From contig NZ_JBDSPJ010000023.1 in NCBI RefSeq assembly GCF_039912695.1, positions 132,910-196,909 of the forward strand: DNA of 64,000 nucleotides, written 5' to 3'. Shown one piece after another: positions 18,294-27,421 of the stretch; position 1 is the stretch's first letter, and the number at the start of each line of letters is the position of its first letter. The stretch is from Pseudolysinimonas_A sp039912695. GTDB lineage: Bacteria; Actinomycetota; Actinomycetes; Actinomycetales; Microbacteriaceae. Under the pieces are notes generated by a model, which had not been told where the DNA came from, did not search any database, and worked only from the letters and a program-made list of their open reading frames with translations. Position numbers and translations under genes: made by a program.

Positions 18294-19418
18294 TCAGGCT
18301 CCTACCTGGTTGAAGAAGGCGATCACATCGTCGGCCCAGAGCGCGGGCTGCTCCCACGGGCCGAAGTGCCCGCCGCGCGGCAGCTCGGTCCACCGCACGA
18401 TCGGGAACCAGTGCTCAGCCGACGCCCGTGGTCCGGGCACGAGGTCGCCGGGCCACACCGATACACCCGTTGGCACCGTGACAGGTGCTTCCGAGAGGGT
18501 CGAATGTCCGTTGTCGTAGTAGTACTGCGCGGCCGACGTCGCCGACGCAGTCACCCAGTAGATCGTGAGGTTGGTACACAGCTCGTCGAGCGTGTACACG
18601 TCGAAGACGTCGCCGTCGCTCCACGCTTGGAACTTCTCGACGATCCACGCGGCGAACCCCGCGGGGGAGTCGTCGAGTGCAGCCCCGATGGTCTGCGGTT
18701 TCGTGCGTTGCAGTCGCGCGTAGGCGCCCTCTGCGGTCTCCCAGTCGCTGAGTCGCGCGAGCCAGTCGCGGTCGCCGTCGCTGAGGTCGGCCGGGTTGCC
18801 GGTGAGGAGGCTGCGCAACCGCCGCAACGGGATGTCGCCGAGGTGCAGCCCGAGCAACCGTTCGGGGCAGATCAGCGCGAGTTGTTCCCCGATCTGCGAG
18901 CCCAGGTCGGCTCCATGGACGCCGAACCTGTCGTGTCCGAGTTCGGTCATCACCGCCGCGAACACCTCAGCGACTCCGACGGGCCCGAGCGCTTCGTGCG
19001 GCTTGTCACTGAACCCGAACCCGGGGATGCTCGGCACGATCAGCTCGAAACGCTCGGCCAGCAGCGGGAGCGCCTTCTCGAACCGCACGAACCCGTCGGG
19101 CCAGCCGTGCAGCAACAGGAGCGGGGTCGCACCGCGGGTCCCGGCGCGCACCACATGCACGCCGAGGTCGTGCCCGCTCGGCGTCGGCACCGTCACCCGC
19201 ACCTGGTCGAATCGGTTGAGCCGCTCCTCGGCCGCTCGCCAGTCGTAGGCGCCGGCCCAGTGGGCGAGTACTCGGTTGAGGGCGGCCGGCGGGATGCCGC
19301 GCGACCAATCGTCGGCGACACTCACCGGCGCCCGACGGGTGCGGGTTAGCCGGTCGTGCAGGTCGGTGAGGATGTCATCCTCGACCTGAATGGTGAAGGG
19401 TTCGATGCGCGCAGACAC
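18294..19418 (-). CDS. Epoxide hydrolase family protein (alpha/beta-hydrolase)
   Basis: A 374-residue enzyme with the N-terminal EHN domain (IEPFTIQVEDDILTDLHDRL) and an alpha/beta-hydrolase core. LLLLHGWPDGFVRFEKALPLL holds the oxyanion HGWP motif, FGVHGADLGSQIGEQLAL holds the nucleophile Asp in the G-x-D-x-G setting, and GGHFGPWEQPALWADDVIAFF holds the catalytic His. This is the microsomal-type epoxide hydrolase arrangement. The start is the GTG at 19418 (VSARIEPF); a longer frame upstream is not conserved in character. The substrate is unknown. Confidence 0.9.
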   Translation of the reverse strand: MSARIEPFTIQVEDDILTDLHDRLTRTRRAPVSVADDWSRGIPPAALNRVLAHWAGAYDWRAAEERLNRFDQVRVTVPTPSGHDLGVHVVRAGTRGATPLLLLHGWPDGFVRFEKALPLLAERFELIVPSIPGFGFSDKPHEALGPVGVAEVFAAVMTELGHDRFGVHGADLGSQIGEQLALICPERLLGLHLGDIPLRRLRSLLTGNPADLSDGDRDWLARLSDWETAEGAYARLQRTKPQTIGAALDDSPAGFAAWIVEKFQAWSDGDVFDVYTLDELCTNLTIYWVTASATSAAQYYYDNGHSTLSEAPVTVPTGVSVWPGDLVPGPRASAEHWFPIVRWTELPRGGHFGPWEQPALWADDVIAFFNQVGA

Positions 19419-19447
19419 CCTTCGAGTATCGCCCGGAAAGGCCGTGA

Positions 19448-20299
19448 CTACGTGTCGCGGCGCTTCACGAGAACCAAGGCCGCGATACCGTTCACGACGA
19501 CCCACGCGAGCATGACGAGCAGCCCCTGGGTGGCATCGAGGGTCAGCACGCCGCCTTCGGAAGAAGCCACCGGTTCATACGCGTACATCTGACCGCCCGC
19601 GTTGCTCGGCAAGAATGCCGCGACGTTGAAGGCCCAGGCCGCCTGCGTGAGCACGCCAACCAGGCTGAGCACGATGGGCGCGATGAAGACGATTCCGACG
19701 ACGGTCGCGATACTGCCCGAACTGACCCGGATGATCGCGCCGATCGCGAGCGACAGGATGCCGATCAGCGCGAGGTAGCCGATCGCGCCGAGGATCCCCC
19801 ACCAGAAGGGCGGATCGCCCAGGTCGAGGGTGCGGCCCCGACCGGTCAGGATCGCGGCCGAGATCAATGCTGAAGCGATCAGGGCGACCGCCGACACGAC
19901 GACCGTGACGACACCGAAGACGAGAGCCTTCCCGGCGATCGCGGGCAGCCGCTTGGGCACGGCGGCGAAGGTCGAGCGGATCATCCCGGTTCCGTATTCG
20001 CCCGTGATCACGAGTGCTCCGAGCACCGCGATGACTAGCTGGCCGAAGGTGACCCCGACGGTCGCAACACCCAACCAGAGGGGCTCGACCCCGACCGAGG
20101 GATCGATCAGGCCGCGTCCGCCGCTGCTGCCGTCGGTCGGCGCAGCGACGGCGACGAGCGCGGCGAACCCAATCGTGAGCGCGACGAAGATCAGGTAGCA
20201 CCACAGCGTCGAACGCAGGCTGCGCAGCTTGATCCACTCCGAGCGCAGGATGCCGCCGAAGGTGAGGTGCGGCTGTCGCGTGGCGACGGTGGTGGTCAC
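19448..20299 (-). CDS. ABC-2 type transporter permease
   Basis: A 283-residue membrane protein with six predicted helices. The segment GEYGTGMIRSTFAAVPKRLP is typical of ABC-2 exporter permeases related to antibiotic or lantibiotic resistance transporters in Actinobacteria. Its ATG overlaps the stop of the ATPase gene by four bases, so the two form one exporter and are translationally coupled. The substrate is unknown. Confidence 0.92.
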   Translation of the reverse strand: MTTTVATRQPHLTFGGILRSEWIKLRSLRSTLWCYLIFVALTIGFAALVAVAAPTDGSSGGRGLIDPSVGVEPLWLGVATVGVTFGQLVIAVLGALVITGEYGTGMIRSTFAAVPKRLPAIAGKALVFGVVTVVVSAVALIASALISAAILTGRGRTLDLGDPPFWWGILGAIGYLALIGILSLAIGAIIRVSSGSIATVVGIVFIAPIVLSLVGVLTQAAWAFNVAAFLPSNAGGQMYAYEPVASSEGGVLTLDATQGLLVMLAWVVVNGIAALVLVKRRDT

Positions 20300-21207
20300 T
20301 GGAGTCCTCCTGCGTGGTATTCGACCTCGTCGGCGGTGAGCGCGAGGTAAGCCTCTTCGAGAGTCCCGACGTCGGTCGTGAGCTCGTGCAGCACGACGCC
20401 GTCGCGGGCGGCGAGTTCGCCGATCCGGGGAGCGGCGAGACCCGTCACGACGAGGAGTCCGTTCGCGCTGGGCGTGACGGTGCCGCCTTCTTTGGTGACG
20501 GCCGCGCTGAGTTTGGAGCCATCCGGGGTGCGCACGTTAACCGTGCCGCCCCCCGCACGCGCGAGGATGTCGCCGACCGGGGCGTCCGCGATGACCCGAC
20601 CGCGGCCCAGCACGATGATGTGCTCCGCTGTCAGCGCCATCTCGCTCATCAGGTGCGACGAGAGAAAGACGGTGCGGCCCTGCTTGGCGAGCGCTTGGGA
20701 CAACGTGCGCACCCAGATGACGCCTTCGGGGTCGAGTCCGTTGACCGGCTCGTCGAGGATGAGGGTTTCCGGATCGCCGAGCAGTGCCGCCGCGATCCCG
20801 AGCCGCTGCCCCATGCCGAGCGAGAAGCCGCCGACGCGCCGTCGGGCCACCGACTCGAGTCCGGTGAGCGAAATCACTTCCGCAACGCGCTTCTTCGGGA
20901 TGCCGTGGGTGGCTGCCAGCGCGAGGAGGTGGCTTTCGGCGGTGCGGCCGGTGTGTACCGCCTTCGCGTCGAGCAGGACGCCGACCTCGCGGAGCGGTGC
21001 TTTCAGATCTTCGTACCGCTTGCCGCCGACTGTCACTCTCCCCGCCGACGGGCTGTCGAGCCCGACAATCAGTCGCATCGTCGTCGATTTGCCCGCGCCG
21101 TTGGGGCCGAGGAATCCGGTCACCATCCCGGGCTTGACGGTGAAACTCACGTCGTCAACGGCGGTCTTGTCGCCGTAACGCTTGGTCAGGCCTGATGCTT
21201 CGATCAC
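20296..21207 (-). CDS. ABC transporter ATP-binding protein (DrrA/CcmA-type exporter)
   Basis: A 303-residue ATPase with Walker A GPNGAGKSTTMRL, signature SLGMGQRLGIAAALLG, Walker B TLILDEPVNGLDP and the H-loop in VFLSSHLMSEM. The C-terminal extension (about residues 215-300) is typical of exporter ATPases of the DrrA branch. It pairs with the downstream permease (4-base overlap). Confidence 0.94.
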   Translation of the reverse strand: MIEASGLTKRYGDKTAVDDVSFTVKPGMVTGFLGPNGAGKSTTMRLIVGLDSPSAGRVTVGGKRYEDLKAPLREVGVLLDAKAVHTGRTAESHLLALAATHGIPKKRVAEVISLTGLESVARRRVGGFSLGMGQRLGIAAALLGDPETLILDEPVNGLDPEGVIWVRTLSQALAKQGRTVFLSSHLMSEMALTAEHIIVLGRGRVIADAPVGDILARAGGGTVNVRTPDGSKLSAAVTKEGGTVTPSANGLLVVTGLAAPRIGELAARDGVVLHELTTDVGTLEEAYLALTADEVEYHAGGLQ

Positions 21208-21303
21208 GAGTTCAGCCTGTCATCCCCCCGGCCGTGACCTGTACTCCCGGAGAGGTATCTCGCCTGGGAGAGTTCTGTGACCGCTACGCCGCTGTGTCGC
21301 TCA

Positions 21304-22977
21304 TCAGGCGGCGAGGCCGTCGGCATCCAGAATCGTGTAGGAGTACCCCTGCTCGGCGAGAAAGCGCTGCCGGTTCTGCGCGTAGTCCTGATCCACCGTG
21401 TCGCGCGCGACGAGGGTGTAGAACGACGCCGGGATGCCGCTCTCTTTCGGCCGCAACAGCCGACCGAGACGCTGGGCTTCTTCTTGGCGCGATCCGAACG
21501 AGCCCGACACCTGGATGGCGACGGTGGCCTCGGGAAGGTCGATCGAGAAGTTCGCGACCTTTGACACGACGAGCAGTTTGATGCGCCCCTCGCGGAATTC
21601 CTCGTACAGCCGTTCGCGTTCGGCGATGGGTGTCGCGCCTGTGATCGACGGCGCCTTCAGCACGTCGGCAAGGGTGTCGATCTGGTCGAGATACTGGCCG
21701 ATGACCAGGATGCGTTCGCCCTCGTGTTTCTTCACGAGATCCTTCACGACCTGCAGTTTCGCCGGTGCCGTTGCGGCCAGCCGGTATCGCTCGTCGTCGG
21801 CGGACGCCGCGTACTCCAACCGGTCGGACTGCGGCAGGTCGATCCGCACTTCGTAGCAGGCGGCGGGCGAGATGAAGCCCTGCGCCTCGATCTCTTTCCA
21901 GGGGGCGTCGAAACGCTTCGGACCGATGAGCGAGAAGACATCCGACTCGCGGCCGTCTTCGCGCACCAGGGTCGCCGTCAGGCCGAGGCGGCGGCGGGCC
22001 TGCAGTTCGGCGGTGAGCTTGAACACCGGCGCGGGAAGCAGGTGCACCTCGTCGTAGATGATGAGGCCCCAGTCCAGGGCATCGAGCAGCGCGAGGTGGG
22101 CGAACTCGCCCTTTCGCTTCGCGGTGAGGATTTGGTAGGTCGCGATCGTGACCGGCCTGACCTCTTTGCGCTCGCCGGAGTACTCGCCGATCTCGTCGTC
22201 GGTGAGGGTCGTGCGCTTGAGCAGTTCGGTGCGCCACTGTCGCGCCGAGACCGTGTTGGTCACCAGGATGAGCGTGGTCGAGTCGGCTTCGGCCATTGCG
22301 CCGGCGCCGACGATCGTTTTGCCCGCGCCGCACGGCAGCACGACGACCCCGGAGCCGCCGGCGAAAAAGTTGTCGATGGCCTTCTGCTGGTAGGCCCGCA
22401 GCGCCCAGCCGTTCTCGATCAGGCCGATCTCGTGGGGCGTGCCGGGGGTGTAGCCGGCGTGATCTTCGGCGGGCCAGCCGAGCTTGAGAAGTTCTTGTTT
22501 GATCTGCCCGCGAGCCCAGGGCTGCAGAGTCCACTCGGTGGGGGTTCGCCGGATTCCGAGGAACGGCCCGACCTTGGCCGAGCGGGTGATCTCGGCGAGC
22601 ACGGCCGGGTCGGTCGTCGTGAGCAGCAGCTCGTTCTCGTCGCCCCGGGTGATGACGAGTCGGCCGTAGCGCCCGACGGTTTCGGTGATGTCGATCGTGA
22701 CCGACTGCGGCACCGGAAACTTGGCGAAGCGTTCCAGAGTGCTCAGCATCTGATCGGCGGTGTGGCCGGCCGCACGGGCGTTCCACAGGCCGAGCCGCGT
22801 GATGCGGTAGGTGTGCACGTGCTCAGGTGCGCGCTCGAGCTCGGCGAAGACACTCAGTTCGTGGCGGGCGTCTTCAGCATCCGGATGCGCGACTTCGAGC
22901 AGCACGGTGCGGTCACTCTGCACGATCAGCGGCCCAGAGTTGCTCACGGGCACAGGGCTGACCGGGGGCGCAGACAT
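21304..22977 (-). CDS. DNA repair helicase, XPB type (superfamily 2)
   Basis: A 557-residue SF2 helicase. An N-terminal damage-recognition-like region (about 1-180) is followed by motif I VVLPCGAGKTIVGAGAM, motif II IIYDEVHLLPA, motif III GLTATLVREDGRE and the C-terminal RecA domain with VSKVANFSIDLPEATVAIQVSG and motif VI RQEEAQRLGRLLRPKE. The RED sequence after motif III is the mark of XPB-family enzymes. The start MSAPPVSP at 22977 is the most likely; a TTG three codons upstream is possible, and no clear ribosome binding site precedes either. The next gene upstream encodes the partner helicase-associated protein, as is common in Actinobacteria. Confidence 0.93.
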   Translation of the reverse strand: MSAPPVSPVPVSNSGPLIVQSDRTVLLEVAHPDAEDARHELSVFAELERAPEHVHTYRITRLGLWNARAAGHTADQMLSTLERFAKFPVPQSVTIDITETVGRYGRLVITRGDENELLLTTTDPAVLAEITRSAKVGPFLGIRRTPTEWTLQPWARGQIKQELLKLGWPAEDHAGYTPGTPHEIGLIENGWALRAYQQKAIDNFFAGGSGVVVLPCGAGKTIVGAGAMAEADSTTLILVTNTVSARQWRTELLKRTTLTDDEIGEYSGERKEVRPVTIATYQILTAKRKGEFAHLALLDALDWGLIIYDEVHLLPAPVFKLTAELQARRRLGLTATLVREDGRESDVFSLIGPKRFDAPWKEIEAQGFISPAACYEVRIDLPQSDRLEYAASADDERYRLAATAPAKLQVVKDLVKKHEGERILVIGQYLDQIDTLADVLKAPSITGATPIAERERLYEEFREGRIKLLVVSKVANFSIDLPEATVAIQVSGSFGSRQEEAQRLGRLLRPKESGIPASFYTLVARDTVDQDYAQNRQRFLAEQGYSYTILDADGLAA

Positions 22978-23004
22978 AACGTGCAAGTCTACGGCGAGCG
23001 GAGG

Positions 23005-24858
23005 TTAGGCGTTGGCGACGGCGACGATGGATGACAGGGGCAGTGTGCGCTCAATGTCGGATCGACGATCGCGGGCCCGCAACCGTCCCCCGGCGAGAGC
23101 CGCCGGTTCGAGCACGTACTCGGCGAGAGAGTCATCGGGCAACCGGACGGTCACGGTAACGGTCACCTTGCCTTTGATCGCGAGTTCAAGCTGCCGGGCG
23201 AGCCACGCACGGTCGGCTTCTTCGGGGGCCGCCGCAGCCCCTTCGCGCACGCGCTGCACCAGCACGGCGGCGGTATCTTGCGTGACAAGTTCGCCTCCCC
23301 CGGTGGAGCGGCGTTGGGCTCGAATCGCGATCAGCCGCCCCGAACCGTCTTCGGCGACGACCGGATATCGAGCGTCGAGCAGCGAGGTGTACAGCAGCCC
23401 GACGTCGAACCGGGTCGTCAGCCGATGTGGGTCGGTGGAGTCGAAGGCGAGCGGTGCGAGGGCTTGGTCGACCGCGAGTTGGCGCAGCAGCTCGGCATCC
23501 ACACTGCGCACGTAACTGCCGATCGCGCCGTCGATCTGCCCGACCCGAAGGGTTCCGAACCGCGCGTCGGTGTCGGTGATCAGGTAGTCCAACGGTTGTG
23601 GGATGCCGGTGAGCGACAGCGTGCCGAGGAACTCGCGGATGCTGGTCGCCGTCTCGCCCGCGACCAGTGCTCGGGTCAACGAGACGGCGGTGATGCGGAA
23701 CGATGACGCGAGACCGCGAGCCTCGACCTCGGCCATGACCCGCAGTCGGGTCTCGAGGTCGACCCGAAGTGGACCGGGCGCGATCACCGAGAGGTCGTGC
23801 TGGAGGTACACGTTGTCGACCTCGGCGGGGAAGGATGCCGCCATGGCCTCGGCGGCCGCCTCGGTGCCGTCGAGCAGCAGTCGTGCGCCTGCGCTACTCG
23901 GGGCACCTGCGCCCGTGATGCCCAGCAGTTCTGCCGTGCGGGCAGCAATGACGGCGCGCTCGCGCACCCACGACGCGCCTGCCGGGTACAGCCAATCGAG
24001 ATAGTCGAGCAGGCCGTCTCCCCAGACCGCATGGGCGCGCATGCGCAACAGGTCACGGAGGTCGTCGGGCAGGCGCGAGAGCCAACCGCTCGCGAGTTCA
24101 CCCCAGCGGTCGATCCGCGATCCGGCGAGCCAGTCGGTCAGCCGATCGGTCGCGACCCATTCAGTCCCGGCCAGCACCGCGAGCCCTGCTCGGGATGCGA
24201 TGTCGAGCAGCAGTTCGACCTCACCGGCATCGACGCCGGCGATGGCGGCGAGACGGCGGGCATCGGGGAGGGCGAGCCCACCCCGGGCGAGGCGTCGGGC
24301 CGGGGCTTCGCGCAAGGCCAGCAGGGTTTCGGTGACGGCGCCGAGGGTTCCGAAGGCGCGGTCGCCCGCGCCCCGGTCGATGAAGCGCACGTCGGCTTCG
24401 CTGACCGGTTCCAAGACTGCGGGTGGGGAGCCGTCCACCAGGTCGCGACCGGCAGGCAGTCCAAACGCTGGCCAGGCGCGCAGCTGCTCAACCACGGCAT
24501 CCCAGGGGGCGTAGCGGCCCGACTCGGTACCGAGGAGTCCGGCATCGAGCGCGGTCGCGATGCGCTCCCGAACGTCGGCGACGGGAAGGTCGAGGCGCGC
24601 GGAAAGTTGTTCGGCAGTCGGCGCTCCGGCGCTCTCGGCGAGTTCTCCGGCGACCGCGAGAAGCGCCAGAGTGCCGCGATCGAGCCGTTCGAGGGCCGCC
24701 TGAATCGAACTGCGGTCGAGCAGCGCTTCGGCGAGATCGAAGAAGTCGCGGATGCCGGACTCGCGCACGAGGCGTTGGGTCACCAACCGTGCGAGCGCGC
24801 CGTCATCCAGCGCCCGTAGCCGCGCGGCGAGCGCGAGGGCCGAACCGCTGGCGGCCAT
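23005..24858 (-). CDS. Helicase-associated (XPB/Ssl2 N-terminal-like) protein
   Basis: A 617-residue soluble protein of the actinobacterial helicase-C-associated family (XPB_Ssl2-like region at about 340-490, with TDVRFIDRG-type and YVRSVDAELLRQLAVDQAL segments). It is rich in Ala, Leu and Arg, and its N-terminal half resembles repeated winged-helix folds. It lacks helicase motifs, so it probably serves as a DNA-binding partner of the XPB helicase, whose gene lies 27 bases downstream. The mechanism is not known. Confidence 0.85.
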   Translation of the reverse strand: MAASGSALALAARLRALDDGALARLVTQRLVRESGIRDFFDLAEALLDRSSIQAALERLDRGTLALLAVAGELAESAGAPTAEQLSARLDLPVADVRERIATALDAGLLGTESGRYAPWDAVVEQLRAWPAFGLPAGRDLVDGSPPAVLEPVSEADVRFIDRGAGDRAFGTLGAVTETLLALREAPARRLARGGLALPDARRLAAIAGVDAGEVELLLDIASRAGLAVLAGTEWVATDRLTDWLAGSRIDRWGELASGWLSRLPDDLRDLLRMRAHAVWGDGLLDYLDWLYPAGASWVRERAVIAARTAELLGITGAGAPSSAGARLLLDGTEAAAEAMAASFPAEVDNVYLQHDLSVIAPGPLRVDLETRLRVMAEVEARGLASSFRITAVSLTRALVAGETATSIREFLGTLSLTGIPQPLDYLITDTDARFGTLRVGQIDGAIGSYVRSVDAELLRQLAVDQALAPLAFDSTDPHRLTTRFDVGLLYTSLLDARYPVVAEDGSGRLIAIRAQRRSTGGGELVTQDTAAVLVQRVREGAAAAPEEADRAWLARQLELAIKGKVTVTVTVRLPDDSLAEYVLEPAALAGGRLRARDRRSDIERTLPLSSIVAVANA

Positions 24859-24866
24859 TGCTGGCG

Positions 24867-25127
24867 CTAGCGACCGTCTCGCGCGAGTCGGCGGCGCCGC
24901 ACGACGCTGACGATCAGGAAGACCACGATCAGAATCAGCGCCAGAATAAGGCCGACAAAGGGGAGCACCTTGACGGTCAGCCAGATGCCCGAGTTGGTGT
25001 CTGCTTTCGCAAAGCCGCCGATGATGACGGCGATAATCGCAGCGATCGAGAGCCCCGCACTCGATGCGACCATCGCCACCAGGATGCGTTCGATACGATT
25101 GAGCGGTACCTGGGTTTCATTCGCCAC
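24867..25127 (-). CDS. Small two-helix membrane protein of unknown function
   Basis: An 86-residue protein with two transmembrane segments (about 14-38 and 51-75) joined by a short loop (AKADTNSGIWLT) and ending in an Arg-rich cytoplasmic tail. Similar small proteins are widespread in Microbacteriaceae and are sometimes mislabelled as transporter ATPases, although no nucleotide-binding motif is present. It lies 8 bases before the helicase-associated gene on the same strand, so it may lead that operon. Confidence 0.75.
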   Translation of the reverse strand: MANETQVPLNRIERILVAMVASSAGLSIAAIIAVIIGGFAKADTNSGIWLTVKVLPFVGLILALILIVVFLIVSVVRRRRLARDGR

Positions 25128-25152
25128 GGGTCAAGGATAGAGGTCAGCTGTC

Positions 25153-25533
25153 ATGCCCACCGGCAAGGTCAAGTTCTACGACGAGGACAAGGGTTTCGGA
25201 TTCATCGCATCGGACGATGGCACCGAAGTGTTTCTGCACGCCTCCGCGCTGCCCGCCGGCGCCGTGGTGAAGGCGGGTTCGCGCCTGGAGTACGGAATCG
25301 CTGACGGCAAGAAGGGCGCACAGGCCCTTTCGGTTCGCGTCCTGGAGACCCCCGTCACGATGGGGCAGCGCAACCGTCGCTCCGCCGACGATATGGCGAT
25401 CGTGGTCGAAGACCTCGTCAAGTTGATGGATGGCATCGGTGCCGGGCTGCGGCGCGGCCGGTATCCCGACAAGACGCACGGCGCGAAGATTGCCGCCGTG
25501 CTTCGCCGGGTAGCCGACGACCTCGACGCCTGA
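25153..25533 (+). CDS. Cold-shock domain protein with C-terminal extension
   Basis: A 126-residue protein. Residues 1-65 are a cold-shock (OB-fold) nucleic-acid-binding domain: GKVKFYDEDKGFGFIASDDG contains RNP1 and VFLHASAL holds RNP2. About 60 extra residues follow, with no named domain, as in the long actinobacterial CspA-like proteins. It probably binds single-stranded RNA or DNA. Its stop overlaps the DUF3027 start by one base (TGATG), so the two genes are coupled. Confidence 0.93.
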   Translation: MPTGKVKFYDEDKGFGFIASDDGTEVFLHASALPAGAVVKAGSRLEYGIADGKKGAQALSVRVLETPVTMGQRNRRSADDMAIVVEDLVKLMDGIGAGLRRGRYPDKTHGAKIAAVLRRVADDLDA

Positions 25534-26051
25534 TGTCGTCGGATACCGCTGATACAGGCGACACCGCCACCTTCGAAGGGGTAGCTCGCGCGGCGCTTGC
25601 CGAGATTACGACACCCGACACGATCGGTGTGTTGATCTCGCAGGTCGGTGAAGACGACGGGGTCGTCACGCTGAATTTCGTCTCGACGCTGCCGGGCTAT
25701 CCGGGCTGGCACTGGTCGGTCAGCGCCGCCCAGGTTGCCGGTGAAGACCCCACAGTTCTCGAAGCCGAGCTGATGCCCGGTGATGGCGCTCTGGTCTCGC
25801 CGGACTGGGTGCCGTGGGTCGATCGCCTCGAGGAGTACCGCGCCGCTCAGGCGGCGGCAGGACTCCTCGTCGAGGGTGATGACGACCTCGAAGATGACGA
25901 CGTCGAGGATGACGACGACGAAGACGACCTGGTCGACGGCATCGACTTCGAAAGCGACGAACTAGTCGCGGCGCCGCTGGGTGTAGACGAGCAAGACGAG
26001 GCCGAGGGCGAGTCCGACGAGGACAGTCCAGAGCGAGCCGACGTGCCCTGA
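25533..26051 (+). CDS. DUF3027 family protein with acidic C-terminal tail
   Basis: A 172-residue protein. The core (about 12-105) is DUF3027: PDTIGVLISQVGEDDGVVTLNFVSTLPGYPGWHWSVSAAQV and LMPGDGALVSPDWVPWVDRLEEYRAA. The remainder is a highly acidic, low-complexity tail with a long Asp/Glu run. The last 30 codons are antisense to the end of the convergent DUF2530 gene. Function is unknown; the link to a cold-shock gene is common in this group. Confidence 0.87.
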   Translation: MSSDTADTGDTATFEGVARAALAEITTPDTIGVLISQVGEDDGVVTLNFVSTLPGYPGWHWSVSAAQVAGEDPTVLEAELMPGDGALVSPDWVPWVDRLEEYRAAQAAAGLLVEGDDDLEDDDVEDDDDEDDLVDGIDFESDELVAAPLGVDEQDEAEGESDEDSPERADVP

Positions 26052-26195
26052 CTCCTGAAGGGGAGTGAGGAACACCAGCAGCACCCCGAGGGCGACCAGC
26101 CACAGCACCAGCCCGACCAGCACGACCTTGCGGTCGTCGGTCTTGACGGGGGCCGGATCGGGGCGACGCTCTGAGTCTTTGAGGAAAAGGCGCAT
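25962..26195 (-). CDS. DUF2530 family small membrane protein
   Basis: A 77-residue protein with two transmembrane helices (about 25-44 and 53-71) after a charged N-terminus containing DPAPVKTDDRKVVLVGLVLW, which is the DUF2530 pattern. Its ATG overlaps the serC stop by one base, and its 3' end runs 90 bases into the convergent DUF3027 gene. Function is unknown. Confidence 0.85.
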   Translation of the reverse strand: MRLFLKDSERRPDPAPVKTDDRKVVLVGLVLWLVALGVLLVFLTPLQESGHVGSLWTVLVGLALGLVLLVYTQRRRD

Positions 26196-27346
26196 CAGTT
26201 CGCCGCCGCGGCGGTTTCCACGGCGCTCGGCTCACCCGTGACCCGCTCAAGTACCCAGTCGAGGCTCGCGATCAGGGCGGCCACGTCATCCGGTTCGACG
26301 GCCGTGAAGGTCGCGATACGCAACTGATTACGACCTAGCTTGCGATACGGCTCGGTGTCGACGATTCCGTTGTCGCGCAAGATCTGCGCGACCGCTGCGG
26401 CGTCGACCGTCTCGTCGAAGTCGATCGTCGCGACGACCTGCGAGCGGTCTCCCTTTTCGACCACAAACGGGCTCGCGATCGGCGACGCATCGGCCCAGTC
26501 ATAGAGCAGGTCCGACGAGCGCTGGGTTCGGGAGTCGGCCCAGGCCAACCCTCCGTTGCCGTTGATCCAGTCGAGCTGGTTTTCGAGCAGCAGCAGCGTC
26601 GCGAGCGCCGGGGTGTTGAGGGTCTGGTTGAGGCGGCTGTTGTCGAGAGCCTGCTTGAGGCTGAGGATCTCGGGGATCCAACGGTCGCTCGCCGCGATCC
26701 GCTCGATGCGCTCCACCGCGGCAGGCGAAACCAGGGCGAACCACAGGCCGCCGTCGCTGGCCAGATTCTTCTGCGGCGCGAAGTAGTAGACATCCGCTTG
26801 CGACGCATCGAATTGGATGCCGCCCGCCGCACTCGTCGCATCGATCACGGTGAGAGCGCCCGGGTCGGCGACCACGCGGGTAACGGGAGCCATGACGCCG
26901 GTCGAGGTCTCGTTGTGGGTCCAGGCGTAGACGTCGATGCCCGCGAGCACCTCGACGCCAGTACGGGTTCCGCCGGTCGCAGTGATGACGTGCGGAGCCT
27001 CAAGGAACGGAGCTTTCGCAGCGGCCGCAAACTTTGCCCCGAACTCGCCGAACGCGAGATTCTCGCTGCGCTTGTCGATGAGCGAGAAGGCGGCGGCATC
27101 CCAGAACGCAGTCGAGCCGCCGTTGCCGAGCAGAATCTCGTAGCCGTCGGGCGCCGAGAACAGGTCGCCAAGACCTGAGCGCACGCGGCCGACGAGGTTC
27201 TTCACAGGTGCCTGCCGATGGGAGGTTCCGAGCAGTCCCACATTGTGCTGAAGGTGGGCGATCTGTTCGGGGCGCACCTTCGAGGGTCCGCAACCGAACC
27301 GTCCGTCGACGGGCAACAGGTCGCGGGGGATCTCGAGGCTCGGCAT
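26195..27346 (-). CDS. serC: Phosphoserine transaminase
   Basis: A 383-residue class V aminotransferase that converts 3-phosphohydroxypyruvate and glutamate to phosphoserine in serine biosynthesis. It matches the actinobacterial SerC type: FGCGPSKVRPEQ at the N-terminus, LGNGGSTAFWDAAAF, DATSAAGGIQFDASQADVYYFAPQKNLASDGG with the PLP-binding Lys, and NTPALATLLLLENQLDWI. The ATG start at 27346 lies 75 bases from the divergent DtxR-family gene. Confidence 0.95.
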   Translation of the reverse strand: MPSLEIPRDLLPVDGRFGCGPSKVRPEQIAHLQHNVGLLGTSHRQAPVKNLVGRVRSGLGDLFSAPDGYEILLGNGGSTAFWDAAAFSLIDKRSENLAFGEFGAKFAAAAKAPFLEAPHVITATGGTRTGVEVLAGIDVYAWTHNETSTGVMAPVTRVVADPGALTVIDATSAAGGIQFDASQADVYYFAPQKNLASDGGLWFALVSPAAVERIERIAASDRWIPEILSLKQALDNSRLNQTLNTPALATLLLLENQLDWINGNGGLAWADSRTQRSSDLLYDWADASPIASPFVVEKGDRSQVVATIDFDETVDAAAVAQILRDNGIVDTEPYRKLGRNQLRIATFTAVEPDDVAALIASLDWVLERVTGEPSAVETAAAAN

Positions 27347-27421
27347 GCTCGAATTCTACCGGCGTACCGGACGCCGCCCGGGCCGACGGGTACGCTGATC
27401 GACGGCAGCCGGGAGGCCAAG

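Noticed and set aside
21284..22786. A 500-codon frame on the same strand as the XPB helicase
   Set aside because: Out-of-frame shadow of the helicase; no family features and extremely Arg-rich.
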